DNA from: Perkinsus chesapeaki
Lineage: Eukaryota; Perkinsozoa; Perkinsida; Perkinsidae
DNA length: 64,000 nt
Direction of reading: 5' to 3'
Assembly (NCBI GenBank): GCA_013115145.1
Contig: JAAPAO010000058.1
Coordinates: 1 to 64,000 of the forward strand
Numbering within the stretch: position 1 is the first letter of the stretch; every line of letters starts with the position of its first letter. The notes beneath the pieces were generated by a model. It saw only the letters and a list, made by a program, of their open reading frames with translations, had not been told where the DNA came from and did no database searches. The position numbers and the translations under genes are program-made. This document shows, one piece after another, positions 24,201 to 34,537 of this stretch.

Positions 24201-24500
24201 ACCTTTCGCATTCGTTCGTTATGCTTCCGAAGAGGAAGCAATGTGAGTCACCTACACAGACCAACCCATCCTAAATCACCGCCCCAGGAACTCCCTCAGC
24301 GCCAACGGCGTTCGCTACCTCCACGGCCAGCCAGTTGCCTGTGAATTCTCTCGCCGTGGTCCGGCAGGTACCATCTATATACCACCCAAACCATATTAGG
24401 AACCGTATGCAACCCTTTAGATACGCGTATAGCTCGGGAGCAGGTTAGGCGTGGTAGATCCAGAAGCCGCAGTCCTCGTCGAGGATCCTATCGGCAATGA
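21272..24500 (+). CDS. Four-RRM protein with RS-rich tail
   Basis: RNA-binding protein, probably SR-like. Four RRMs can be read. RRM1 at about 21490-21760 includes YEVFSRYGEVRDIYIPK and KPFCFVRYGLEEEA. RRM2 at about 22098-22400 includes NIFSIYGVVREVRR and YYGFVRFGKESEA. RRM3 at about 22915-23160 includes YEMFSEFGKVREVYVP and YMFVRYATLEE. RRM4 at about 24105-24350 includes EDVFSEFGYITEVYHPKD and PFAFVRYASEEEA. Each RRM is preceded by an exon ending in (F/I)S(V/L)K and an intron just before V(D/N). Linkers are Gln/Pro-rich. The last exon is basic, Arg/Ser-rich (RRGRSRSRSPRRGS), stop 24498-24500. Exons at 22500-22850 and 23160-23700 are poorly resolved, so it may be two genes. Confidence 0.65.
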
Positions 24501-24778
24501 ACCATATCATCCCTCCATTGGGGATCCTTTTGAGACCATTACCATCGTGACAAGAATAGTGTAGTTTCATCAATCTCCATCAACCGTTTTTGGTTACCGC
24601 TTCCCATCGGCTCCTCGCCGCTCCGCCATTTCCTACCAATCCTCCACAGCAACTGTTCTCGACCATAATGGTCGGACCATTAATCCTGATTGAAAGCTCT
24701 TCAGTATAAATATTATGTACAAGCCTTATTGATCCTCCTTTCCTATTACCCTGCCACACAGCTAGTTTCTGTTTCCTT

Positions 24779-25870
24779 ATGAGTGGCGGAAGATATTATA
24801 AATCGCCCCAACAACAACCAAGCGACTCCATCTTCCCTGCTCTAAGTCGAGATGTTCTCAAAACGCTACACTCAGTTAAGGTGAGAATTAACGTCGTTTT
24901 CCCACTCTTACACTTTTCAAACCGTCTTCTATTATCATGTCTCAGGTTGACGGTATTGGCCTCAATGCCACCCAAAGTGAATTATTGGATATATTCGGTC
25001 GTTACGGTGAGGTGGCGGACATCTACATTCCCAAGGACAACAGGCCAGGCTTCGGGACAGGCTACTGTTTCGTCAGGTAGCGCTTCCTTGTGCCCGCTAT
25101 CAATGTTTGTTGAGATTGATTGAATGTAGGTATCCAGATATCCGAATGGCTGAGGCTGCATTGGAAGTCGATAATCGAGTAACACTTCCTGGTCGTCCTG
25201 GTCCAATCCACTGCTCTCTGGCGGCCAAACGTCAAATGCATAACTCTCGGGAGGAACAGGAACCAGCAGGTACATTCACTCGTTAGCAGCAGCAATTCCG
25301 ATACATGACCAAATCATGCCAGGTTCTCAGTGGGAGTACTCAAGCCGAACTCCTGAATGGCAGGTGTCCAGTGGCCATCGGTCTTTTCCGTCTCGCAATG
25401 ATGTCCGAGCCGAGCCCTACTCCCAAACACCCAGGGGCCGTTGGGAGTCCTCTTCCAACCCTATCTACACCGATACCCGGCATGTGCGACGAGAGGCTCC
25501 CTTGCCTTCTGACCTACCGGCCCCACCAGGGTTCGAACGTTACATGACTGATAATTTCCAGCAGCAGCCTAGAGATAGAGAGGACTACATCTATGAGCGT
25601 TACTCTCACTATAGACCAAGTTACCCGCTGCCCGCCTCCGCCCGGCCATTACCAGTAGCCCGCGAGGCAGTGTTTGATGACCGGGTTCCAAGACAGCCTC
25701 AACTGTACTCTAACAGGACAGAAGAGTCAAGGTTGTCTGATAGCCGTGGTGCTGTTGGTGTTGCCCCCACTACCCCTGCTAAACCTGGTTCTTATTACGC
25801 TAGGTATTCCCACTACCGTCCAGGTCCAAAGAGTTTCGAGAAGTATATGGGGGAGGGTGTGAGAGTCTAA
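24779..25870 (+). CDS. Single-RRM protein, paralogue of upstream gene
   Basis: Begins MSGGRYYKSPQQQPSDSI. Exon 1 ends ..LKTLHSVK and exon 2 begins VDGIGLNATQSELLDIFG, repeating the SVK-intron-VD arrangement of the preceding gene. The RRM continues RYGEVADIYIPKDN and, after another intron, GYCFVRYPDIRMAEAALEV. The 180-residue C-terminal part is rich in Arg, Tyr, Pro and Ser, with repeated phrases ERYSHYRPSY and YARYSHYRPGP. That suggests a low-complexity tail able to self-associate. Stop 25868-25870. Likely a nuclear or cytoplasmic RNA binder; target unknown. Confidence 0.75.
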
Positions 25871-26268
25871 TATAATCATTTCCGTGTAAACCCCGGTCTA
25901 CCGTGTTTACCAGTATTGGGTAGCAGTAATGGATAAGTAACCAAGTGTACAATAACCATTAATTCGCACCTCGGATCCATCGAAGAAAACCAAGTAGAAA
26001 CCACGTCGGTTTGACCAACTCTCAGCCAGTCTGATTTAGTTTGCTTAAAGTCCGTAGGTTGCTTTACTCCGGTGAGATATCCAAACTGCTTATTACAGTC
26101 TTACTATTTCCGACAATAACACCTTTGGTGTTTCTGTTAAACGGTGTCACTGTAAATGATTATCCTTCCATAAGCACTTGTCATTCAACTCGAAACAGAA
26201 TATAACGAGGCAGCAGCATCATATGATGATATCAATTGCACTATGCACGGTTTACAAAATATAATTTA
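25871..26268. other. Convergent intergenic region
   Basis: AT-richer spacer between convergent 3' ends (single-RRM gene and POC5-like gene). No coding signal or RNA gene was seen; presumably 3' UTRs. Confidence 0.5.
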
Positions 26269-27987
26269 TTAGCCAGCCGACTTCCTTATACTGCGGGCAC
26301 CGGCCACGACACCGCTGCTGGCTCGAGACCACTCTTTCCGTCTGGATGTGACAGGGGTGCCTGATCGTACCCCAGTTAGGTGCGAAGTCGGCACTCCTGT
26401 GCTCTGGGCCGGCGGAGGGGCCGAAGACATCTGAGGTGGGGTCGATGTCGCTGAGTAGAATGTCTGGCAAGGCTCACCATGACAGCCTTCTCACGGTCCA
26501 TGGAACCATCGTAGCTGACGAATGGCAAACTCTGTGTGTTGTGCTCCTTTCGTGATCCATCCGTATCGAGGCCGCCGGCCGCCATGGTGGCACTGTTGCC
26601 CATGAAAGTATCTCTGGTGATCATGTTGGTTGAAGAATAATCCTGTGATGAGCTGACCGCGGCCAAGGGCTACTGTCGTGGCTACTTGAGCTCTCGATTC
26701 TGTTCCCATCGGGTTCAGAGTATTACCCATCTCTGAGGGAGAACTGAGGAACCGATTGAATTGTTCCTCAGCTTCATTTTCGTCAGCCGGTGGGCCACCT
26801 AGAAGACATCTGGATCATCACAGATGGTCACTGTTTGTGCTGCCTCACCCAATAATGACATAGCTTCAAAGTTGAGGGCACATACACCACGCATGAAGAC
26901 ACGCTTTAAGTTATCCTGCATCATGCGTTTGGTCTGCATCTCCTTCTCGAGCTCCGCAGTGAGATCGTCTATCCTAGCAACTAAGGCCGCCTTCTCCTCG
27001 TCCCACATGGCAGAATCGTTCGCTCTCTGTGTGGCATTAGCAAGCTCAGTATCAGCCTGCTTGCGCGATGCAGCCCCTCGCAGTGAGCGGACTCGCCAGG
27101 CGCTGAAAACTTGGCTTGAAATCTTGACACCATGCAGAGCTCTGGACAGCTTCGACTTGGTCTTTTCGTCGGCCTACAGAGTAAAGTTATCCTCGCCGAT
27201 GGGTTGATCCGTAAGCGGCCCACCTGCAGTTGCTTATAAATCTTCCATCTGGCCATCATCCTCCGCAACAGCAGCTGCCTACGATAGCGCTTCTGTTGTT
27301 TGTGGTTCAAAAACTGGACTCCTTTCATCTGCTTATCGACCGCCGCCACACGCTCATTGGCTTTACTGAGATGAACGTGAGCCTCAGATAGAGCTTCTGC
27401 CACCGCGGGACTACTCGAGCTGCTCATTCAGAGCCTTGACAGTTTCTCTGAGGTTAGACTCGGTGGCCTGTGAATGAAGCCTAGCAGCAGCCGCCTCTGC
27501 CTCGTGCCTTCTTGTTATGCGCTGGCGTGAATCCACGAAGGCATCCATCGCAGCCGTGCGAAGTTTTGCCACAACCTGTCCAGGTCGCCGTCCAGTTGGT
27601 GCTGGTAACCATGAAGGACAGCGGTGGTCCTTACTTACCCCATCTAACGCCTTCTGAAAGTCCTGCATATCAGCTCGAGCGAGTGTGGCTTTGGTCTCGG
27701 TCCGCGGTGTCTCCTCTGGTGATGGTAGATCAGCCATGGGGCTTGGCAGAACTATCTCTTCTGGAGGCGATCTTAATGCACCGAATCTCAACTCAACCGC
27801 GCTGAGAGACTGCCCACCTTCGTTGGCCTGCCTCGTGTGTGTCCCTGTCATTAACCTCTGCAGCTAGTCGGATGGCCTCAGCCTCTATCTCGCTCTGCTC
27901 GTCGAGCAGCCTGTCCAACACTGAGCTTGCGTTCCCATCGTCTGCTACGCAGATGTGAGCTTCTTCTGTGCCCTCCGGACCGGACAT
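26269..27987 (-). CDS. POC5: POC5-like centriolar protein
   Basis: Probable centrin-binding centriole protein. It starts at ATG 27987 with an acidic N-terminus (EIEAEAIRLAAE), then a long helical region. Two tryptophan-containing basic helices resemble Sfi1/POC5 centrin-binding repeats: LLLRRMMARWKIYKQLQ and VFSAWRVRSLRG. A coiled coil (VARIDDLTAELEKEMQTKRM) leads into FMRGVCALNFEAMSLLG, which matches the conserved POC5 box. A 52-bp intron from about 26855 then restores the frame GPPADENEAEEQFNRFL. The C-terminal exons (26270-26720) have two competing frames, so the end at 26269 is provisional. POC5 is required for centriole elongation in animals, so its presence points to basal bodies and flagella. 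Confidence 0.65.
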
Positions 27988-28120
27988 CTAGCCTGACGAA
28001 ATCTAAGCTCACTTTCCCTCATGACGTTCTTAATTAACTACAACCAAGCAGCAAGCAGCAGCCGTTTTAACAGAGGAACAGTAGCAATACGTATGTGGCT
28101 GGTACAATATTAATGGTCCA

Positions 28121-29194
28121 TCACCGCGAGGAGGAGACGGGAATATCCACCACTTCCTGCTTCGCGGTCTTCACCCATTCTTCTGGCTCGTTCTGCACGG
28201 CCACGAACTCCTTAGCATAACCCTTAATCTCACAGTCGGCACTGCAAGTGTAGACGGCCACCACTCCAAAGTCAAAGTCGCAGGAGGCTTTATATACAAG
28301 CTGCGGTTGAATCTGAAATTCAAACTCCCGAGGAGCCCCGCATCTTTCACAAGGAGTCGGAGTGGCTGGTGCTTTACCCAAGGATGACATCCAGACAGGT
28401 TCGCCACCGCGGCAATAGTACACGACATGACCAGGGTTGGCCTTGGCCAGGATTTCGAACTCTCTATGGGCTTCATCGTCGGCGTCGATCTCCGGGCAGA
28501 GCTCGTCAAAGGCCGCCACCTCGGAGTCGTCCATAAGCTCGTCCTCATCCTTCTGTTCATACTCCTCGAGTAGATGCCCCTCATCACCGACCAAGTCCGT
28601 GGCCAGGACATCGCTGCCGCTCTCTGTCATCTCCTCATCACATTCCTCTATGAACAAACTGAACTCGTTAACTTTGAGTTTCCAGCGGCTCTCCAGCCTT
28701 CTGCGGCACGCCACGTGGACACCCTGTCCATCACATTCAGCAACATCTCGAGGCAGGCCACATAGCGAGCAGCTCCTTGATGACACCAGCTCGTCTGTAA
28801 CTGTTGTGTCGTCCTCGGAAGCTGGTACGGGAGGATAGTAGGCGTTGTCCCTCGGCAGCTGCGACCGGAGGGCAATGAAGGAACCCGGGCAACAAGGGCA
28901 AGCAAAGACGTATATGGTGCGATGGAAGGATGCTGGAGTCTCCCCGGGGGCGTATAGCTGAGCCAAGAAGGTCATCGGCTTGGCACAGGAATCACATGAG
29001 AGCTGGTCGGAGGGCAGCAGTTCAGGATCGAGCCATGCCGGTGCTCCGCCAATCTTGCTCGGAAAATACCGTCGTTGAAGGAGATGATCCTTCCTGGGCT
29101 TTACAATGTAGCCAACGAGTGGGGAAGGACCACCATCTTCGGAGTCGCTCGAGCCTCCTGATTGGGATTCTTGGCAAGGAGAGGAGACGTCCAT
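28121..29194 (-). CDS. PDCD2 family protein
   Basis: An intronless gene of 357 residues, near the family's usual 344. PDCD2/Tsr4 proteins act as dedicated chaperones of the 40S ribosomal protein uS5 (Rps2). N-terminal landmarks: KIGGAPAWLDPELLP, CDSCAKPMTFLAQLYAP and FHRTIYVFACPCCPG. The C-terminal PDCD2_C block contains HVVYYCRGGEPVWMSS, CERCGAPREFEFQIQPQL and DFGVVAVYTCSADC. The central zinc-finger (MYND) region is reduced to SCSLCGLPRDVAECDGQGVH followed by a long acidic stretch. ATG 29194 was chosen over an upstream in-frame start, because the upstream part is the terminal exon of the neighbouring b561 gene read in another frame. Confidence 0.9.
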   Translation of the reverse strand: MDVSSPCQESQSGGSSDSEDGGPSPLVGYIVKPRKDHLLQRRYFPSKIGGAPAWLDPELLPSDQLSCDSCAKPMTFLAQLYAPGETPASFHRTIYVFACPCCPGSFIALRSQLPRDNAYYPPVPASEDDTTVTDELVSSRSCSLCGLPRDVAECDGQGVHVACRRRLESRWKLKVNEFSLFIEECDEEMTESGSDVLATDLVGDEGHLLEEYEQKDEDELMDDSEVAAFDELCPEIDADDEAHREFEILAKANPGHVVYYCRGGEPVWMSSLGKAPATPTPCERCGAPREFEFQIQPQLVYKASCDFDFGVVAVYTCSADCEIKGYAKEFVAVQNEPEEWVKTAKQEVVDIPVSSSR

Positions 29195-29292
29195 GGTGGG
29201 AGAGAGAATCCTGGAGAAGAACGATGGAGCCGAAGAGGCGGCATGCCCAACAAGACGCCTATGAGTGTCAAGAAAACGACCATATGCATGTA

Positions 29293-30275
29293 CTAGTAGC
29301 GTTTGATGAAGGCAACATAAGCAAACACCAACAGCGGTATCGAAAAAATAACAGTCAAATGTAATTGATTCAATCCAAACACAGAGTCCTCCTTCACCAT
29401 CCATCGACTGCTCTTGTACCAGCCCGTGATGCAGGCGACGTATGCCAGCATCAGGGTCACTTTACCAGCGTACCTATGGGGGAGTCTAGTTTATGGCGTG
29501 GTTTGGATTGAACAATGACCTGTGGCCCATGCGAAGGTATGCCTCTGTTGTTAGAGAGGTCCTAATTTTGCAATCAGGATCGAGACCAAGGAAGCCACCA
29601 CACGCCACACCTACATAGGAGGAGAGATACGAGATATCTAGCTGAGGATATGATACTCACCAGCAAGCATCGCAGCTGCTGTAACGCCGATCCAGGAATG
29701 CCATGTTTGGAGATGGTGCTTATGGTGCATCTCCTTATTGGTATAAATAACATAGAGCCCACCAACAACCATGGAAAGGGTAATGAGGAGGAGAAAGCCA
29801 TGAGTCTTGGTGTTGAAGTAACCTGTCTAACTGTCATCAATCTTTCATAAACTGCTCGCCGGAAAAAGCATTCTCAAGCGAGGGTCGGTCTCAGAGTAGC
29901 ATTTCGTACGAAGGTCAATTGTAGATTAGAGAGTCTTGCATCAGAGTAGTCTGGCATCCCTCACCGACCTCCGATCTTTTTGATGAGCACCGCTGATGTA
30001 GCGATGGGAACTGTACCGACAAGCATTAAGAATGGATGCCAGTAGAACCAGTCAATCGGTGCTAAAAAACAGTCATAAAAGACAACAGGAGGAGTAACCG
30101 AATCACTTGGCTTTAGCATTAGCACTGCTACTGTCGTGAAGACGACCAGAGGCCCGAGCATGATCCTGACATAAATGTGGAGCCCCCGTGTAACAGTCGC
30201 TGCGGCTCACTGGAAGTATCGTTTGCGTCGTAGGGTCTCCTCAGCTTTAATCTTGGCGAGTGACTCCCCACTCAT
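29293..30275 (-). CDS. Cytochrome b561-domain membrane protein
   Basis: Small multi-spanning membrane protein of the b561/ferric-reductase type, a transmembrane electron carrier using ascorbate-like donors. Exon 1 encodes MSGESLAKIKAEETLRRKRY. A 44-bp intron follows, then MLGPLVVFTTVAVLML and DWFYWHPFLMLVGTVPIATSAVLI with a candidate haem His in WHP. The next exon gives NTKTHGFLLLITLSMVVGG, NKEMHHKHHLQTWHSWIGV and further His residues. The last exon ends LHLTVIFSIPLLVFAYVAFI, stop 29293. The spacing HGxLL...NK...H..TWHSW matches the family. Stop to PDCD2 start is 98 bp. An optional 36-bp intron at about 30063-30098 is in phase either way. Confidence 0.75.
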
Positions 30276-30431
30276 CTCGGTAGTTGAAGCCGTGATGGTA
30301 CTATAGAAGGAATTCCTAAAGAAGACAATTTGAGCCAAAGCATTTCCCCATAATTTATAGACACTGACACACAAGGCACACATTGGATGTATTTGACAGT
30401 AGTACTACAATAACGTGAGAGCTAGCAAAGA

Positions 30432-31432
30432 CTATCCAGAGTCACTGCCACCTGAGGACGAGGAGGAGGAGGACCCAGCGGAGCTACCAGTCATCTTGTC
30501 CGAGAACTTGAGCATAGTGTCGATGAAAACCGTGATGGTCATGCCCTGGGGACAGTAACCACAAGTAGTGCCGAGCTTGGAGACATCATCGCAGTTGCTG
30601 TAGAGGTTGTCGAAGAAAACGCATTCCTCGTAACTGAGGCCAGTGGTCGCTCTGATCTCTCGCATATGCTTCTGCTTGTTCTGCCACCCCCAGCCCTCAC
30701 CGGCTGACACTCTTTTCAGTGACAGCCCGGGTTGGTCCTGTATAGGGTGGATGAGGTCGAGGACTTGTGTCGCCCACCGTGGCTCGGCCGTCTTCGAAGC
30801 GTATGCGATCTCCACGCCGTGCCTCACTAGCCAACTCATTATGACCGGGATGTCCTTGAAAAGCGTTAAAGAAGGCGAACCTAAAGACGGTAGTAGGAGA
30901 TACTACAAGTGGCCATAGGAAACTTTCTATTTCATTTTCCTCGAGTGACTTGATTATCAGCATATAGTAGCAGGTTACTACTGTAGAATAATAATAAACC
31001 ATTACTAATATACGTCTACCCAAATACAGTTCTGCTGTGATATGTCTTCCAATTCTTCGTAGTAGAGGTTAAATGGCTTTGTGAGGAGTGGTTACCTTTA
31101 GAGTAAACAATGCCGCCTTGATATTTAAATGGGGGACCATAACAGAATTCAACATCGCCCTCCCACACTGTGTCATCCAAATCGAACACCTACATCAGAA
31201 GCTTAGTTGCGATCGATAACATCTCTCGTGGGCTCACAGCATGTGTGGGTAAAACCGCCAACTTCTCTCGGAGATCCTCAAGTCCGGTGAGACCCTCGCT
31301 CGAATGATCCGCCTTGGGACCGATTGGCTCGTCGACCGTGGTGTCGACACCTCTGTCACGCCGTCGAGCGGCTTTAACTCTCCTCTTAACCATTGATATG
31401 AATTGAACGTGCTGTTGTGGTGGAAGATCCAT
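30432..31432 (-). CDS. Magnesium-dependent phosphatase 1 (HAD family)
   Basis: HAD-superfamily phosphatase resembling MDP-1. The nucleophile motif VFDLDDTVWEGD lies at about 31150-31190, with DxD for Mg2+ and acylphosphate chemistry. Next come CYGPPFKYQGGIVY, then VIMSWLVRHGVEIAYASKT (motif II Ser/Thr region), and a large exon with GWGWQNKQKHMREIRATTG and VFFDNLYSNCDDVSKLGTT (motif IV acidic pair region). The C-terminus has a run of serines. MDP-1 of animals is about 176 residues; here a 65-residue basic N-terminal extension (VKRRVKAARRRDRG) precedes the domain through a 46-bp phase-0 intron. ATG 31432 is the first Met in that frame with good character. Confidence 0.8.
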
Positions 31433-31589
31433 AACGATAAAGACATGTGGTGTGAAGGAAACTCTCATAAGAGGCAGAATGGTCGATAAAGAGAAAAAAT
31501 AATAATACAGTGTATGACCGACAACGATCGAACGGGCAAATAACCATATTACCAAAAACTGCAGACGGATCGATAGACCCCATCCGACA

Positions 31590-32341
31590 TCAAAGCTTGA
31601 GAAGCTCTCGAGGTTCGGCGCGTACTGTTGCCGCGGCTGTGCGAGTCTTGGAGGACACACCTTCCGCTACCGTATGGAAGCGTTTCGTGCGTCTCTGTAG
31701 TAACCGAGAGCCTCCCGCACCTAATGTGAGTTGGGTTCGGCCCTCGCCCTGGTCGATCAATGACGCCGTTGTTATAATTGTCGATGAGCCGCTGAGGGAG
31801 CGATTCTTCGTCCCTCTCGAGGTAAAGCCAGCACTAAGACTTCCCATGCTATCAACAACTCTCTCCGAATCTTCAAGAGCCGCGTTAACAAGAATGGTAT
31901 TGGGCAGTTCGATTGAGCCAGCTCGACGACGTGAACCTACCAGAGGTTTGAAGCTAATGCCCTAGAGAGCACTTACCATGTGGGGTTACACACTCTATCC
32001 GATCTATTTCGACCTCTAGAAGCTGGCCATCACCAGCACCATGAAAACTAGAAGGAAATGAGAGCTTGGACTCCATTAAAGCGGTGAGGTCGAATTCCTT
32101 TATTGGGGAGCTAACGCTGCGATCTGAATAGATCGAGTAGGTGACGCGAGGGCGCATGCGTGCTACACAACGATCCCACGGCGTCTTTCGCAGCTGTGTA
32201 CGTGGCCGCTATTGAACCAGCGACGTTCTCGACGGCAATGGCGGCCTTTCCACTGCTGTGGCCCGAGGAGGAGGAGCACTCGAAGTTCGCCGAATGCGAT
32301 GAGCCCGTAGAATCAAATACATGTGGTCGAGGCTTGGACAT
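31590..32341 (-). CDS. Unknown Ser-rich protein
   Basis: Not recognised. Exon 1 starts at ATG 32341 (MSKPRPHVFDSTGSSHSANF) and is Ser/Ala-rich. A 43-bp intron leads to RSVSSPIKEFDLTALMESKL. A second, about 53 bp, leads to GISFKPLVGSRRRAGSIEL and a Ser/Thr/Arg-rich C-terminus ending REPRELLKL-like, stop 31590. The exon joins use typical intron lengths and keep phase, which supports a real gene of about 220 residues. It lies head-to-tail with the MDP-1 gene on the same strand. Confidence 0.5.
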
Positions 32342-32571
32342 CAGTTACGGAGCATTGATTGGTGAAGGACTGGAGTGAGAAGAGGAGGCCACACGATGCT
32401 CAAGAACGCAAATCCGCAAGGCCGAGAAAGATCACTGTTGTTGCTATTGTTGAAGTTGCTCCTACCGGTGGTAAGGGAAGCCAAGTGTTATAAGAAATGA
32501 CGTTAAGAGGTCGTCGTCCATGCCCCCAAGCCATAGTTTACGAGAGCTGTATCCTGTTGGGCCACTATGGG

Positions 32572-32599
32572 GCTCTACACACGAAATGGTGTGTAGAGC
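32572..32599 (-). promoter_or_regulatory. 11-bp hairpin just after ZIP stop codon
   Basis: On the minus strand, GCTCTACACAC, a six-base loop CATTTC and GTGTGTAGAGC form a perfect 11-bp stem. It begins four bases after the TAA of the ZIP transporter and so lies in its mRNA 3' UTR. A role in mRNA stability, 3' processing or metal response is possible but unproven. Confidence 0.5.
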
Positions 32600-32603
32600 T
32601 TCA

Positions 32604-34358
32604 TTAGATCCAAAGGGCCAAGACTGCCATTGCTCCAAAGCCGACTAGAACAGCACTTAGTTTGCTGAAGCGCCCCTCAGCTGAGGCGAACACCTGCGGT
32701 ATTATCTCCATAGAACTGACCTGGTAGCATATCGCTGCATCACATTTGGCTACAGAAAGATCTTACTTGAAGAAAAGTCCCGGCTGCGAGGGCCTTGCAC
32801 ACAGCGCTGAATACAGCCGCTGTATGCTTGTTGCCTTCAGCAGAGTAACCGATATCACCAAATAGAGCACCGATAGGCGTACCTAGCCAGTACTACCCAA
32901 GTTAAACCTAGCGGGGATCTCGGCTCTCACCGGCTGCGAAAATGAGGCCAAGTGTCACGAAGCGTTTGTCCGACACGCCAGATTCGACAAAACTGCAGCC
33001 CAGAGCGAAAGCAGCCAACGCCTGAGTTAGTGGGAAGGAATGAGTAGCTTGAAGAACGAGCGGTGCTACTACCTTGTGAGCCAGGATGGCCGTTAGTACT
33101 GGAAGGATCTCCCAAGAATGTGTGGCTGATCCTATACCCAGGCCCTCCATTACAGAATGAAAACTGAGGATGCATTGATCGATCAATAGCCCTTCTCCGC
33201 TTTATTACCTCAATGCGATGAATAATGTAATAGCGCCTATCTCAGCACACGCTCCCGCTTTAACAGGGGTATGCTCCAGCTCTTTGTGGTGATGATGCGT
33301 GAGATGGTGCTCAAGAATATGTCGAATATCTTCGTCGTGATTGCCCGCCGCCTTCGGTTTGCCATCAGCTGCCGGTGGCTCTGCATGATGCACCGCATCT
33401 ACGTCGGCCAGGAAGTCTACAAAGAGCTACAGTCTATCAGGAGAAGGCACCATTACGATCAATATCCGCTTCGCTGATGCTCTGGTCATGTGTGTGACGA
33501 TGGACATGGTCATGCTCGTGTACGGGGCAGCATTCGTTATGATACCGGGGTAGGAGGGGATCCGCTAGGCCTTCCCGCTCTTGTGTGTTGCGATGCGCAA
33601 TAGCCTACCGAACATGACATACCATTTCCAACGGCGTACCCTACTTCGCAGCAGCTATCCGGATCGGTATCCTCACAGCACCCATGCGGCCCTACGAGCT
33701 CCTTCCTGACAATCCAGTGTACAGTGCCATAGAGCTGTCGACTCACCTCGGAAGGATCGGGAACTGAGCCCTGTATGTAACGCAGGCCGCGTCTGAGTGG
33801 GGAACGGCACTATTTGCCGGCAAGAGCGCCGATACTATCTCCTCAATAGAGAGTAGCAATAAAAAGGCAATTGCAGCAGATGTGCAGGCGATAAGAGAAC
33901 CTACGAAGGCCGGCTCGTTCAGTGATAATCCCGACCTAGTATTACCAAATCGCGGTGAGTCGTCGAGGTATGCCTCAACAAGATCTCCAGTTGAATCAGG
34001 CAACATATGGCAAAGACCAGCAGCAAACAGTACACCCGCAGTAAATGCTTGAGAGACCGAGAAGAGTAAAGGCTTCTTAATCTTCCCTATCTGAAGTAGT
34101 AGTAGCATCGACCTCACAACAATACACGCGGGGCTTGAGCAATCTGCATGCACTTCCAAAAGCATCTACGTACATTCCCGTACCAAAAATCTTACTAATT
34201 TTTCCAGGAAACAAGCAAAGCAATTCAAGGCTCAAGGGGTAGCCATCCACCGACTCTTCGCAATATAGTACCTCCTTAGCAGCCCAAAGCCCGAGCAATG
34301 CCACCAACATTGCTGCTATTGTAGCGAGCAACTTAGCTGTACCTAGTGTCAGCGCCAT
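32604..34358 (-). CDS. ZIP family zinc/iron transporter (SLC39)
   Basis: Divalent metal importer into the cytosol. N-terminal segment: MALTLGTAKLLATIAAMLVA (TM1). Next LFSVSQAFTAGVLFAAGLCHMLPDS (TM2-3 with the ZIP HMLPDS motif), then FVGSLIACTSAAIAFLLLLSIEEIVS. The variable loop is histidine-rich in two stretches: HNECCPVHEHDHVHRHTHDQ at about 33482-33542 and HHLTHHHHKELEH at about 33272-33315. TM4 has the signature HSVMEGLGIGSA at about 33125-33160 and TM5 has LAHKVVAPLVLQ; these supply the metal-binding His residues. The C-terminus GTPIGALFGDIG...SMEIIPQVF...VLALWI ends at 32604. At least six introns. Very good match to family length and order. Confidence 0.9.
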
Positions 34359-34537
34359 AGTACGGAAACTCAAACTGACAAGCTGTTATCAATACAGGCC
34401 AACACAACAGCCTACAATCGGAAACGGATAATACTATGAGGGCCACCGAAAGGAACATATAATGTATAAGCAGTGGCCACAAACAGTGATGGAGGTGCAC
34501 AAGGTGTCTAAGGGACCCAGTACAGTAGAGCAGCGAA

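Noticed and set aside
26800-26855. A 23-bp mini-intron in the POC5-like gene
   Set aside because: The GTGAGG donor after SLLG gives a 52-bp intron in the same phase, so no exceptional intron size is needed.
28437-28838. Plus-strand Ser-rich ORF
   Set aside because: It is the complement of the acidic PDCD2 region; Ser codons arise from antisense GAG/GAT-rich DNA.
29195-29404. N-terminal membrane extension of PDCD2 (frame open up to 29404)
   Set aside because: This DNA encodes the last exon of the cytochrome b561 gene in another frame; the extension has no PDCD2 similarity.
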